Shown: positions 45,635-56,586, numbered from the stretch's first letter. The stretch: 64,000 nucleotides of DNA from Novosphingobium ovatum (GCF_009909235.1 NZ_JAAAPO010000003.1:248001-312000), one strand, 5' to 3'. Notes: a model not told the origin generated them from the letters alone. Translations and numbers: made by a program.

Positions 45635-47185
45635 TCAATCCCCGTCGTCATGGGCATAGGCGGCCAGTTCCTCGGGCGCCAGGTCGCTGAACTTGGTGAT
45701 CTTGGCCTCAAAGCGCATCCGCACCTTGCCGGTGGAGCCATGACGCTGCTTGGCGATGATCAGTTCGGCCAGACCGAACACGCGCTCCATCTCCTCCTGC
45801 CATTTGGCATAGGCGTCGACGATGGGCTGTGGGTCGGTGGCGGTGGGCTGTTTTGGCTCGCGCGATTTGACGTAATAGTCTTCGCGGAACACGAACCAGA
45901 CCATGTCGGCGTCCTGTTCGATCGAGCCCGATTCGCGCAAGTCCGAGAGCTGCGGGCGCTTGTCCTCGCGTTGTTCCACGGCACGTGAGAGCTGGGACAG
46001 GGCGATCACGGGGACATGCAGTTCCTTGGCCAAGGTCTTGAGCCCGCGCGAAATTTCCGAGATTTCGTTGACGCGGTTGTCGGTCGCCTTGCCGCTGCCC
46101 TGCAACAGTTGCAAATAGTCGACGATCACCAGCCCGATGCCATGGCGGCGCTGCAACCGGCGGGCACGGGCGCGCAGGCCGGCGATCGTCAGGCCCGGCG
46201 TGTCATCGATGAACAGCGGCAATTGCGCCAATCGCTGGCTGGCAAAGGAGAGTGATTGAAAATCCTCGCGGCTGATCTTGCCCATGCGCAGCGCGCTGGA
46301 CGAGATGCCCGACTGTTCGGCCAGAATACGCGTTGCCAGCTGGTCGGCGCTCATTTCCAGACTGAAGAAGGCGACCCCCGCGCCAATCGACTTTTCGGGC
46401 GGCAGGCCCATGTCGCGGTCGGCCAACATGCGGTTGGCGGCATTGAACGCGATATTGGTCGCCAGCGAGGTTTTGCCCATGCCCGGACGCCCCGCCAGAA
46501 TGATCAAGTCCGAATCATGCAAGCCGCCGATGCGCGCGTTGACACTGTCGAGGCCGGTCGTCTTGCCCGATACATGCCCGCCAGAATTGAACGCCTTTTC
46601 AATGCCCTGAATCGCTACGCGGGTGGCCGTGCCAAAGCTTTTGGCCTCGTTGGCCGCACCCGTGCCCTCGGCCACCTTGTACAGGGCCGCCTCGGCGTTC
46701 TCGATCTGCTTTTCCGGGTCCACCGCCTCGCTGGTGTCCATCGCGCCGGAAATCAGTTCGCGCCCGACACGCACCAGCTCGCGCAGCATGGCCAGTTCAT
46801 AGATCTGTTCGGCCAGCACGCGCGGCGCCATCAGGCCCTGACCATCGGCGGTCAGCCGCGCCAGATAGGCCGGGCCGCCCAGCTCGCGCAGGGCCTCGTC
46901 CGCCTCGAAATAGGGGCGCAGCGTGACGGGCGTGACCACCGCCTTGCGGTCCATCAGTTGCAGGATCCGCTCGTAGATGCGGCCATGCACCGGCTCAAAG
47001 AAATGCGCCGGAGCCAGCGGTTGGCCCAATTCCTCGATCACGCGGTTGTCGATCAGCACCGCGCCCAGAAAAGCGGCCTCGGCCTCGATATTGGCGGGCA
47101 ATTGCCGCCCGGTAACGCCATCATTGGCAGCAGGTGTGGGGGCGCCATTGCTGGCGGCGGGATGAAGCAAAATCTGTTCGGCCAT
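45635..47185 (-). CDS. dnaB: replicative DNA helicase DnaB
   Basis: 516 residues from the ATG at 47183-47185; a longer in-frame extension has no support. The N-terminal DnaB domain (LPANIEAEAAFLGAVLIDN) binds primase. The RecA-like motor has Walker A AGRPGMGKTSLATNIA, Walker B IGLVIVDYLQLLQGSG, and the arginine-finger and DnaB signature region LRESGSIEQDADMVWFV. No intein is present. It unwinds DNA at the replication fork. Confidence 0.96.
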   Translation of the reverse strand: MAEQILLHPAASNGAPTPAANDGVTGRQLPANIEAEAAFLGAVLIDNRVIEELGQPLAPAHFFEPVHGRIYERILQLMDRKAVVTPVTLRPYFEADEALRELGGPAYLARLTADGQGLMAPRVLAEQIYELAMLRELVRVGRELISGAMDTSEAVDPEKQIENAEAALYKVAEGTGAANEAKSFGTATRVAIQGIEKAFNSGGHVSGKTTGLDSVNARIGGLHDSDLIILAGRPGMGKTSLATNIAFNAANRMLADRDMGLPPEKSIGAGVAFFSLEMSADQLATRILAEQSGISSSALRMGKISREDFQSLSFASQRLAQLPLFIDDTPGLTIAGLRARARRLQRRHGIGLVIVDYLQLLQGSGKATDNRVNEISEISRGLKTLAKELHVPVIALSQLSRAVEQREDKRPQLSDLRESGSIEQDADMVWFVFREDYYVKSREPKQPTATDPQPIVDAYAKWQEEMERVFGLAELIIAKQRHGSTGKVRMRFEAKITKFSDLAPEELAAYAHDDGD

Positions 47186-47373
47186 CCCCCCATAATGCGC
47201 GTGCCGCCCCCCCGATGGCAATGGGCGACAGGGCGTGCCCCCCTGTGGATATCGGGGAGTGTTAACCCATCTCCTGCGCCAAACCGCCGCCGATGCGTGC
47301 CAAAACGGGCGTTTGCCCTCATCAAACTGCCCACTTGCGGTAGGGACGCGCATTTGCGACATGTGGCCGCCTC

Positions 47374-47856
47374 ATGGCTGATTTGCGCATCTCTCACATC
47401 GAATTGGACGAGGCCACCATCCTGTGGCGCAATGCCGATATCGAACAGGAACGGCGCATCGCCATCTTTGACCTGATCGAGGAAAACAGCTTCAAGCCTG
47501 AGCGTGCCTTTGCCGCCGGGCATCAGGGGCCGTACCGGCTGCGGCTGTCGGTCAATGACGGGCGGCTGGTGCTGGAAGTGGCCGATGACGCGGGCGCGCC
47601 GCTGGAAACGCTGGTGCTGGGGCTGGGCCGGTTCCGCCGTCCGATCCGCGACTATTTCGCCATTTGCGACAGCTATTATCAGGCCATCCGCAAGGCGACG
47701 GCGCAGGAGATCGAGACGATCGACATGGCCCGGCGCGGGGTGCACAATGATGCCGCCACGCTGTTGCTGGAACGGCTGGAGGGCAAGGTGGAAACCGACT
47801 TTCCCACAGCCCGTCGGCTGTTCACCCTGATTTGCGTGCTGCATATCAAGGGGTAA
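47374..47856 (+). CDS. UPF0262 family protein
   Basis: 160 residues. Conserved UPF0262 blocks are visible: EQERRIAIFDLIEENSF, GPYRLRLSVNDGRLVLEV, LGRFRRPIRDYFAICDSYY and ARRGVHNDAATLLLERL. The family is nearly confined to Alphaproteobacteria and has no known function. Divergent from dnaB across 188 bp. Confidence 0.93.
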   Translation: MADLRISHIELDEATILWRNADIEQERRIAIFDLIEENSFKPERAFAAGHQGPYRLRLSVNDGRLVLEVADDAGAPLETLVLGLGRFRRPIRDYFAICDSYYQAIRKATAQEIETIDMARRGVHNDAATLLLERLEGKVETDFPTARRLFTLICVLHIKG

Positions 47857-47998
47857 GCGGCTAGGTCCGTGGGGTTGGCACAGGACGGACGCGACGATTC
47901 GGCCGATGCAACACGCAGGAAGGGTGCCTTGACGGGCAGGGCGGGCCGCAGGGTGCGCCCCGATCCTATGGGCACAGGCAGGCATCGCAATACCAGGC

Positions 47999-48742
47999 AT
48001 GGCAAAACGGATTTCACGCAAGACGGGCAAAAGCCGATCCACCCGACGTCCCACCGCGCAGGGCGGGCGCAGCCGTGTGCTGGCGGGACTGGCGCTGGTG
48101 CTGATGGTGGGCGGGGTGTGGGGCTGGTGGCATCTGCACCACTGGACGCCTGACCGCGCGCGTTTCCCGGTGCAAGGCGTGGAGGTCGGTGCCGATGACG
48201 GCGAACTGGACTGGCCCGCGGTCAAGGCGGTTGGGGTGGATTTCGTCTATGTCGATGCCTCGGCAGGGGCGTTCACGCGTGATCCGGCGATGGTGGCCAA
48301 TCTGGATGGCGCGCGGGGCGTGGGGCTGCAGGTGGGTGCGCTGCACACCTATGACCCGTGTCAGCCCGCCGACCGCCAATCGGCCAATTTCGTCACCGTG
48401 GTGCCGCGGGACCGGCGGATGTTGCCGCCGGCGGTCGAATTGGTGCGGTTGGGCGATGACTGCCCGGTCAAGGTGCTGGACGCCGCCGTCATCAGCGAAT
48501 TGATCGCCTTTATCAACCAGATAGAGGCGCATGCCGGCAAGGCGGTGCTGTTGAAGGTGGGGCCGGCGTTTGAGGCGCGCTATCACATCGCCCGCGCGCT
48601 GCCCGAACGCAACCTGTGGCTGACGCGCGACCGGTTCGAGCCGGACTATGCGGGCCGCCCGTGGACCATCTGGACCGCCAACGCCGCGCTGTCCACCAAG
48701 GCTACCGACCGGCATTTGCGCTGGCTGGTGGTGCAACCCTGA
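47999..48742 (+). CDS. GH25-like membrane-anchored protein
   Basis: 247 residues. A basic N-terminus and one membrane helix (VLAGLALVLMVGGVWGWW, about 27-45) anchor a GH25 (lysozyme) type barrel: VQGVEVGADDGELDWPAVKA, VDFVYVDASAG, VGALHTYDPCQPADRQ, WLTRDRFEPDYAGRPW. The usual catalytic residues look altered (Asp at the first strand reads Glu; the Asp-x-Glu strand reads VEL), so hydrolase activity is uncertain. It ends 19 bp before cdd. Confidence 0.75.
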   Translation: MAKRISRKTGKSRSTRRPTAQGGRSRVLAGLALVLMVGGVWGWWHLHHWTPDRARFPVQGVEVGADDGELDWPAVKAVGVDFVYVDASAGAFTRDPAMVANLDGARGVGLQVGALHTYDPCQPADRQSANFVTVVPRDRRMLPPAVELVRLGDDCPVKVLDAAVISELIAFINQIEAHAGKAVLLKVGPAFEARYHIARALPERNLWLTRDRFEPDYAGRPWTIWTANAALSTKATDRHLRWLVVQP

Positions 48743-48761
48743 CCCTTGCGGGAGAATGCCC

Positions 48762-49202
48762 ATGGATATCGACCGGGAATCGCTGATCATCGCCGCGCAG
48801 GAGGCTTCGGCGCGGGCCTATGCGCCCTATTCGCGGTTTCATGTGGGCGCGGCGCTGGCGTTTGACGATGGCACGGTGATCACCGCCGCCAATGTCGAAA
48901 ACGCCTCCTATGGCCTGTCGCTATGTGCCGAAACGGTGGCGGTCAGCCAAGCCATGGCGCTGGGCTGGCGCGGGCAATTGGTGGCGGTGGCCGTGGTGGG
49001 CGGCACGCCCGATGATGGGGGCGTGGCGATCCCCGGCGCGGCGCCCGTCACGCCCTGCGGCCGCTGCCGTCAGGTGCTGAACGAACTGGCCGCGCTGGGC
49101 GGGACGGACCCGGTGATCCATTGCGTCGGGGCAGAGGAGGTGCTCGACTTGCGCCTGTCCGACCTGCTGCCCCGCGCGTTTGGGCCGGCGAATTTGGGAT
49201 AG
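48762..49202 (+). CDS. cdd: cytidine deaminase
   Basis: 146 residues from the ATG at 48762, preceded by GGGAG. Active-site motif CAETVAVSQAM (Cys-Ala-Glu) and PCGRCRQVLNEL (two zinc Cys) are intact, with YAPYSRFHVGAAL at the substrate side and NVENASYGLS. Pyrimidine salvage: cytidine to uridine. Confidence 0.94.
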   Translation: MDIDRESLIIAAQEASARAYAPYSRFHVGAALAFDDGTVITAANVENASYGLSLCAETVAVSQAMALGWRGQLVAVAVVGGTPDDGGVAIPGAAPVTPCGRCRQVLNELAALGGTDPVIHCVGAEEVLDLRLSDLLPRAFGPANLG

Positions 49203-49223
49203 GGCCAATCTGGCGTAACCGGC

Positions 49224-49664
49224 TCAGGCCGGAGGCGTGAAATCCAGACTGCCGCGCCGTTCGACAAACAGCCAGCGCCCGCCTTCGCACACCAGCCGGT
49301 CGGCATAACTGCCCACCATCGGCGGTTTGGGCGATTGCGCCGGGATGCCGCCATCGGGCGCGGCGGTGCCGACAAACAACAGGATCTGGCTGGAGGCGGT
49401 GGCGCTCAACCCATCTTCGGCCACGTCCACCACGATATTGGCAACGATATGGCGCGCGGCGCGCGGCGGGCGGGCCTTGAAACTGGCGCGGATCGCCTCG
49501 CGCCCCTCAACCCAGTCATCGGGCGCGGTCGGGCGGTTCATCCGGCCGTGTTCGGCATAGGTATCAGCCAGTTCATCCCAGCGGTTGGCGTCATTGATCC
49601 CGACATAGCCGGTGATCAGGCGGGCGATGGCGTGTTCGGCCAACATGCGCTCGATGTCAGTCAT
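49224..49664 (-). CDS. SnoaL-like (NTF2-fold) protein
   Basis: 146 residues. NTF2/SnoaL_4-like start (AEHAIARLITGYVGINDANRWDEL as two adjoining parts) and W-V-E-G-R-E-A-I-R-A segment. Such small barrels serve as isomerases, dehydratases or accessory proteins in aromatic and terpenoid catabolism. It is separated from the next SnoaL-like gene by a terminator-like hairpin. Reaction unknown. Confidence 0.75.
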   Translation of the reverse strand: MTDIERMLAEHAIARLITGYVGINDANRWDELADTYAEHGRMNRPTAPDDWVEGREAIRASFKARPPRAARHIVANIVVDVAEDGLSATASSQILLFVGTAAPDGGIPAQSPKPPMVGSYADRLVCEGGRWLFVERRGSLDFTPPA

Positions 49665-49685
49665 CTTCTTCCCAAGCTTGCATAG

Positions 49686-49715
49686 GAAACGGGCCCCACC
49701 TTGTGGCAGGGCCCG
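49686..49715 (-). terminator. terminator after the second SnoaL-like gene
   Basis: CGGGCCC (49715-49709 on the minus strand) pairs with GGGCCCG (49696-49690) around a short inner hairpin; TTTCC follows. The T-run is short. Confidence 0.55.
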
Positions 49716-49745
49716 CCTTGCTGTTCAACCTGTGCCTGCTGGCGT

Positions 49746-50462
49746 TCAGTCCTTGAACCCCTCACGCGCGCGGCTGTTGTCGCACACGATCGGCTGACCG
49801 GTCACCGGGTGGTTGTACGGGAAGGGCACGATGTCGGTCGCGGGCCACAGGCGCGGCTGGGGCGAGAGGATGTAGTCGGGGCCCAGCGGGTCTTCGGGGA
49901 AGCAGGTGCTGGGCGCGGGGATGAAGTCGATCGGCGTGTGCTGCCAGCCATCGTCAAAGCTGCCATGCCAGAACGGGAAATAGCCCAGACGCTGGATCTT
50001 CCACACGCCGTCCTCGCGGACATAGCGGTTGTCGTACAGGCCGCCTTCCCACCACGCGCGGGGGTTGCCTTCGGCGGTGTCGTGCAGGCCCGCCTGCATC
50101 ATCGAGCGGCCACGCACCGTGGCGGTCGCGCGATCAGCGGCCACGTCGATCACCATCTGCAACTGCGGGTGGTCCAGCAACCAGCCATAGCGCGGGCCAT
50201 TGTGGTTCTGGGTGAACGTCTTGCGGAAACGGTCGATATACAGGCGGCGCAGGCCTTCCTGGCCCTTGTACACCCCGCCCAGGAACCACACTTCGCCATC
50301 GTCGCTGAACAGGTCCAGCGTTTCCTGATACTGCGATTTGTCGATGAAATAGCCATAGGTGTATTGGATGCGGCGGATCTGGTGGATGTCCTGCTGGATG
50401 GCCAGCTCGTGCTCCACCTTGTCCAGACGCGCGGCCAGTTCGGCAACGGTCGGTTCAGACAT
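49746..50462 (-). CDS. SnoaL-like (NTF2-fold) protein, aromatic-catabolism type
   Basis: 238 residues. The N-terminal half is an NTF2 fold (IQQDIHQIRRIQYTYGYFID, LFSDDGEVWFLGGVYKGQ, VDVAADRATATVRGRSMM), and the C-terminal extension is Trp/Pro-rich (FWHGSFDDGWQHTPIDFIP). Long SnoaL-like proteins of this kind recur in sphingomonad aromatic loci. Divergent from the acyl-CoA ligase; a shared IclR-type site lies between them. Confidence 0.78.
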   Translation of the reverse strand: MSEPTVAELAARLDKVEHELAIQQDIHQIRRIQYTYGYFIDKSQYQETLDLFSDDGEVWFLGGVYKGQEGLRRLYIDRFRKTFTQNHNGPRYGWLLDHPQLQMVIDVAADRATATVRGRSMMQAGLHDTAEGNPRAWWEGGLYDNRYVREDGVWKIQRLGYFPFWHGSFDDGWQHTPIDFIPAPSTCFPEDPLGPDYILSPQPRLWPATDIVPFPYNHPVTGQPIVCDNSRAREGFKD

Positions 50463-50661
50463 TGATGCTCTCCCTTATGAGCGGCCCGGCGGGTTTGGCC
50501 CTGCCGCGACACGCGAATCCTGATTGCTAACAAGCGATAACGTGCCGCCCGGTAAAACCCAAGAAGAAATCAGGATGCCATACAAAATTGCCGCGCCTGT
50601 GTTGGCGGGCCATGCCGGGCGTGCCATGCTGGCGGCCGGGGCGAAATTGGCGGGGTCAGCG

Positions 50662-50676
50662 TTTCACCCCGTGCAA
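50662..50676. promoter_or_regulatory. IclR-type palindrome, copy 1
   Basis: TTTCAC-CCC-GTGCAA, one mismatch from TTTCAC-N3-GTGAAA. It sits between the divergent SnoaL-like gene (start 50462) and acyl-CoA ligase (start near 50757). Confidence 0.5.
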
Positions 50677-50756
50677 TGCGGGCGCAATCGCGGGCGGCTT
50701 TGCCACTGCGCGATGATAGACCTGCGGGCAAAAGAGGATCTGAAGGGGACATACCT

Positions 50757-52322
50757 TTGCGCGCCATAGATTATTTCGATCGCGGCCATGACCGCGATCC
50801 CGCCCGCACGGCGATCATCGACGTGGATGCGGGCCTCTCGCTCAGCTTTGCCGAGGTCAAGGCCCTGACCGAGCGGATCGCTGCCGCCCTGCAACGCAAC
50901 GGCTTTGCCAATCAGGACATGCTGGGGCTGTATGGGCCCAATGACGGGATGCTGCTGGTGGTGCTGTTGGCGCTGTGGCGGGCCAATGGGCAATGGATCC
51001 CGGTCAACACCCGCAACGCGCTGGACGCCAATGCGGGGTTCCTGAGCTATGTGCGGTGCAAATGGCTGGTCTACCACTCGTCAAAGGCGGACGAGGTGGC
51101 CCAGTTGCGCGCTGCCTGTCCGCATCTGACGCGGTTTGTCTGCCTGGACCGGGCGATGGGGGATGATCCGTCACTGGCCGATTTCATCGCCGATGTGACG
51201 CCCGCCGATTTTGTCGAACCGCCGATCAACGAATGGGCGAACAAGGACGAACTGGTGGGCGTGTTCGCCACCGGCGGCACCACCGGCCCGTCCAAGGGCG
51301 CCGAAATGCCCAATCTGGCATGGGGCACCATGATCGAGACCGCCAGCGACGCGATGGGCGGGCGCACCGATGATCCGATCGCGCTGGTCCCCGCGCCGAT
51401 CACCCATGCGGCGGGCCCCATCGCGCTGGCCACCATGAGCTTTGGCGCAACGCAGGTTATCCTGCCCGGTTTTGACGCCGAACGGGTGCTGGCAACGATC
51501 GAGCAATACCGCATCAGTCACATGTATCTGCCGCCAACGGCCCTGTATCAATGCCTGTCCAGCCCGGCGATTGGGGCGCATGACTATTCGTCTTTGCGCA
51601 TCTTCCTGCTGGCGGGCAGCCCGTGCAGCCCGGAAAAGCTGCGTCAGGCGGTGGGCGTATTCGGCCCGGCGATGTGTCAGTCATACGGACAGGTGGAATG
51701 CCCGATGATCGTCGCCTGGTTCCCACCCGAAGATGTCGCCCGCTGCGCCTTGCAAGCCCCGGAAAAACTGGCCGCCTGTGGCCGGATCAGCCGCTCGGTG
51801 CAGGTGGCGCTGCTGGATGACGAGGGCAACAAGGTGCCCTTGGGCGAGGCGGGCGAGATCTGTGTGCGCGGCGTCATGGTCACGCGTGGCTATTTCGAAA
51901 AACCGGCCGAAACCGCCGAGATCCGCAAGTTCGGCTGGCACCATACGGGCGACGTTGGGCGGTTTGATGCCGATGGCTATTTGTATATCGTCGACCGCAA
52001 GAAGGACATGGTCGTGACCGGCGGCTTCAACGTCTATACCGCCGAGGTTGAGGGGGCGATCACCGAAATGCCCAGCGTGCGCGAATGCGCGGTGATCGGT
52101 ATCCCGCACGAGAAATGGGGTGAGGCCGTCCACGCGCTGGTGGTGGGCAGTGGCCTGACCGAGGCCGAGGTGATCGCCCACGCCAAGGCGCGGCTGGGCG
52201 GGGTAAAGGCGCCCAAATCGGTGGAATTCGTGCCCGAAATCCCCCGCACCGCCGCGGGCAAGATGGACAAGAAGGCGCTGAAGGCCCGCTATTGGGGAGA
52301 CGCCGCCAGAATGGTCAACTGA
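50757..52322 (+). CDS. AMP-forming acyl-CoA synthetase
   Basis: 521 residues using the TTG at 50757, preceded by AAGGGGAC. An in-frame ATG at 50676 adds 27 residues without a ribosome site and would overlap the palindrome at 50662-50676, so TTG is preferred. P-loop FATGGTTGPSKGAEM, YGQVECPMI, HTGDVGRFDADGYLYIVDRK and the catalytic Lys in RTAAGKMDKKAL are present. It activates a carboxylic acid, by context probably an aromatic or beta-keto acid, as its CoA ester. Ends in an intrinsic terminator. Confidence 0.87.
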   Translation: MRAIDYFDRGHDRDPARTAIIDVDAGLSLSFAEVKALTERIAAALQRNGFANQDMLGLYGPNDGMLLVVLLALWRANGQWIPVNTRNALDANAGFLSYVRCKWLVYHSSKADEVAQLRAACPHLTRFVCLDRAMGDDPSLADFIADVTPADFVEPPINEWANKDELVGVFATGGTTGPSKGAEMPNLAWGTMIETASDAMGGRTDDPIALVPAPITHAAGPIALATMSFGATQVILPGFDAERVLATIEQYRISHMYLPPTALYQCLSSPAIGAHDYSSLRIFLLAGSPCSPEKLRQAVGVFGPAMCQSYGQVECPMIVAWFPPEDVARCALQAPEKLAACGRISRSVQVALLDDEGNKVPLGEAGEICVRGVMVTRGYFEKPAETAEIRKFGWHHTGDVGRFDADGYLYIVDRKKDMVVTGGFNVYTAEVEGAITEMPSVRECAVIGIPHEKWGEAVHALVVGSGLTEAEVIAHAKARLGGVKAPKSVEFVPEIPRTAAGKMDKKALKARYWGDAARMVN

Positions 52323-52360
52323 CGCATGGTCAATTAAGCCACCGCGCGGCGCGGAAATAT

Positions 52361-52393
52361 GGGGGCGGGTGAGGGATCGCCCGCCCCCTTTTT
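52361..52393 (+). terminator. intrinsic terminator after the acyl-CoA ligase
   Basis: GGGGGCGGG (52361-52369) and CCCGCCCCC (52380-52388) form a 9-bp stem; TTTTT follows (52389-52393). Convergent with the HAD gene. Confidence 0.88.
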
Positions 52394-52438
52394 GCGCCGG
52401 TCACACCTTCCAGCGCAAAAGGTGATCTGCCGCTTGGC

Positions 52439-53281
52439 TCACAACGCGCGGGTGATGTCGGCAATATCGTCCAGCAACGCATGCGGCTGTTGATCGGGGG
52501 GCAGGGTGGCCAGCGTCTCGTGCCGCATCAGCCCGGTGGTCAGCCCGATGCCGATCGCCCCACAGCCGCGCGCCATCGCCATTTCCAGCGCCGGGTCATC
52601 GCCCACCACCACCACATCCCCGGCCGCGTTCGCGTCCAGTCCCATCGCCGCCAGCGCGGTATCAAACGCGGCCTGCGACGGTTTGCCCAGCACGCGGGCG
52701 GGCACATCGGTCAGCGCGGTGATCATCGTGTTGATGGCAAAGGACGAGCCGATTCCGCGCCCATTGGCCGTGGCGAAAAAGGGGACGTGGCTGGCCGTGG
52801 TCAGCGCCGCGCCATTCCACACCGCCTCGCACCCTGCCTCCAGATCGGGGAAGGTAAAGCCGCGGAACCATGCGGTATAGACCGCGTCGACCTCGCCCTT
52901 GTCGGTGCCTGTCAGCACCTCCAGCCCGCGCGCGGTCAGCGGCTGTTCCACCCCCGGATCGCCCAGCACCCGCACGCGGGTCAGCCCTTGGCGTTCCAGC
53001 CAGATCGCGGCCGAGACGGAAGGGGTCATCATCTCGTCGTCAGCCAGATCAAACCCGGCATTGCGCAGCGAGGCGGCATAGGTGGCGGGCGGTTTGGCCG
53101 TGCCATTGGTGAACACCCGGAACGGCACCCCGCGCCGCCGCAATGTGGCCAGCAAGTCCACCGCGCCGGGCAGGGGCACATGGCCGCCGCTGGCCTTGTC
53201 ACCCAGGGCAATCGTGCCATCCATGTCAAAGATGAAGCCGCGCGCCGACGCGATCCGTTCGGCCAAATTCTCAGGCAACAT
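52439..53281 (-). CDS. HAD-IIA family phosphatase
   Basis: 280 residues from the ATG at 53279-53281, overlapping the carboxyltransferase gene by 11 bp. Motif I FIFDMDGTIALG, motif II VFTNGTAKPP, motif III Lys in LGKPSQAAFD and motif IV VVVGDDPALEMAMARG are intact. The long C2-cap insertion fits NagD/4-nitrophenylphosphatase enzymes. Being fused in one operon with biotin carboxylase genes is unusual and recalls the dephosphorylation step (AcvF, HpeD) of acetovanillone routes. Substrate not shown. Confidence 0.85.
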   Translation of the reverse strand: MLPENLAERIASARGFIFDMDGTIALGDKASGGHVPLPGAVDLLATLRRRGVPFRVFTNGTAKPPATYAASLRNAGFDLADDEMMTPSVSAAIWLERQGLTRVRVLGDPGVEQPLTARGLEVLTGTDKGEVDAVYTAWFRGFTFPDLEAGCEAVWNGAALTTASHVPFFATANGRGIGSSFAINTMITALTDVPARVLGKPSQAAFDTALAAMGLDANAAGDVVVVGDDPALEMAMARGCGAIGIGLTTGLMRHETLATLPPDQQPHALLDDIADITRAL

Positions 53282-54748
53282 GAGCGCCTCCGTGCAGGGC
53301 AATGCGGACGCCGCCGCAATCAATGGCAATATCGCGCGCAGCCGGCCTTGCCGCCAATTCGCGCAGCAGTTTGAACAAGGGCGCCGCCGCCGGATTGTAA
53401 TGCGATCCCGAAGGGCCAGCGGCGATCATCGCGTCCACCTGTTCCCCCGGCATGACGGCGCGCAGCAGGAATTCCTCTTCCGGCAGGTTCTCACCCCACT
53501 TTTTGCGAAGGTCCTTCAGCGTGGGAAAGGTCGGCTCGGCGGCGATTTCGCGGGCGCGGGGGCGGTCCAGAATGGCCGCCTCCACCGCCGGGTCCAGCGG
53601 GCTGGTCGGGCGGCCAAACTTGCCCATGACGTAACGCAACACCTCGTCCGAGACCTGTTGGTAGCGGCGCTTGCCGATGACGTTATACAGCGCCTGACTC
53701 ATCACCATTTGCGGGAAAGGCGTGACCATGATCGGGTGGCCCAGTTCGGCGCGCACCCGTTCCGTCTCCAGCACCACCTCGTCAAAGCGGTGGGCAAGGC
53801 CCAGTTCCTCCAACTGACGGCGGGTGGTGGTCATCACCCCGCCCGCGATCTGGTGTTTCAGGAAGCTGGCGTCAAAGGCCTGCGGCGTGCCAGCGGGCAA
53901 GCCTTCGGCGCGGGCCAGCGCCCACCAATAGTCGCTCACCTGCTTCAGCGCCTTTTTGTCGGCCACCACACTATGCCCGGCGGCCTCCAGATTGGCGACC
54001 ATGCGTGACGCTTCGGGCAGGGATGAGCCTTCGCCCAAGGGGCCGATGCCGACATGGACGCAATCGACAATCCCCAGATCGGCGGCGGCCAGACTGGCCA
54101 GCCCGCCCTGACCGATGGTGGTATGGGCGTGGATTTCCAGACGTTTGGCGCCAATCGCGGCCTTGACTGCCGGGGCCAGCGTGCGCACCCGCTCGGGGCT
54201 CATCAACCCGCCGGGGTCTTTGATATAGAAACAGTCGATGTCGGGGCTGGCCGCCAGTTTGCGCGCGAAATCGGCATAGAACTGATCGGTATGCACCGCC
54301 GACAGGGTAAAGGTCAGCGCCCCCATCACCTCGGCATTGCCCTCGCGCTTGACCAGCCGCGCCGCCTCGATCACCGCGTCGGCGTCATGCATCGGGTCCA
54401 GCATGATGAATTTGCCGATGCCATTGGCCTGCAACCGGCGATAGACGATCGCCATGAAATCGGGATCGGCCTGTTGCCATGCGATGAAACGCAGCCCGGT
54501 GGTGATGAATTGCAGCACCGTGTCGGGCATGGCCGCCCGCATCCGGCGCAGACGCTCCCACGGGTTGTTGCGGGCATAGCGCACCGCCACGGCCATATGC
54601 GTCGAACTGGTAAAATCGATCGCGCGAAAGCCGACCCGGTTCACCGCCCCGGCAATCGTCAGCATCTGCGCCGTGTTGAGGCCCGTGGCCCCCCACAGCG
54701 ACTGGTTGCCATCGCGCATCGACACATCGGTCAGGGTGATTTCGGCCA

Positions 54749-54749
<1 letters not shown>
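53271..54749 (-). CDS. biotin-dependent carboxyltransferase, HMGL/PYC-like, atypical substrate site
   Basis: 492 residues from the ATG at 54747-54749 (shares A with the preceding stop, TGATG). TIM barrel of the pyruvate carboxylase / oxaloacetate decarboxylase type. Metal and catalytic residues fit: SMRDGNQSL (Asp, Gln), carbamyl-Lys in YIKDPGGLM, H-A-H in LEIHAHTTIG, Thr in GGVMTTTRRQL. Pyruvate-specific parts do not: the RG-x-N-x-x-GY block reads TTGLRFIAW, and the FRIFD arginine is lost (FIMLD). It should move CO2 from carboxybiotin to a non-pyruvate acceptor. Confidence 0.85.
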
Positions 54750-56098
<1,349 letters not shown>

Positions 56099-56107
56099 GA
56101 TGGGGGT

Positions 56108-56578
56108 TTACTCCGCGCGGATGTGCAGAAGCGGCTGTCCCGCCTCCACCATCATGGCATTGGGGGCAAGGATGGCGACCACCACCCCGGCAACACCGGC
56201 ATGGACCGGGTTCATCAGCTTCATCGTTTCGACAATGCCCACCACCGTTTCCTCGGTCACGGTGTCGCCTTCGGTCACAAAGGGCGCGGCGCCCGGCGCG
56301 GGGGCGCGATAGAATGTGCCGGGCAGGGGGGCGGGCACGCCCGTCAGACCTTCGGGCACATCCTGCACCACTGCTGCCGGGGCAGGGGCGGCGGCAGCCG
56401 CCGCACCGCCATCGGCAAAGGCCCATTCCTGATGCCAGGGCGCGCCCTCGGCCTCGCCGTCACGCTCCACCCGCAGGCGGAAGGCGCGGGTGGCGATGTC
56501 GATCCGGCCATAGGGCGTGCCATCCAGAATGGCGACGATCTCGGCCACGTCGTCGGGGGTGAGTAATGTCTCGCTCAT
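56108..56578 (-). CDS. biotin carboxyl carrier protein
   Basis: 156 residues. The N-terminal part (TLLTPDDVAEIVAILDGT) is AccB-like, an Ala/Pro linker follows (about 75-95), and the lipoyl/biotinyl domain at the C-terminus carries the biotin Lys in GIVETMKLMNPV near residue 119. It carries carboxybiotin between the two enzyme subunits encoded next to it. Starts 8 bp after the UPF0261 gene ends. Confidence 0.93.
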   Translation of the reverse strand: MSETLLTPDDVAEIVAILDGTPYGRIDIATRAFRLRVERDGEAEGAPWHQEWAFADGGAAAAAAPAPAAVVQDVPEGLTGVPAPLPGTFYRAPAPGAAPFVTEGDTVTEETVVGIVETMKLMNPVHAGVAGVVVAILAPNAMMVEAGQPLLHIRAE

Positions 56579-56586
56579 GGTGTCTC

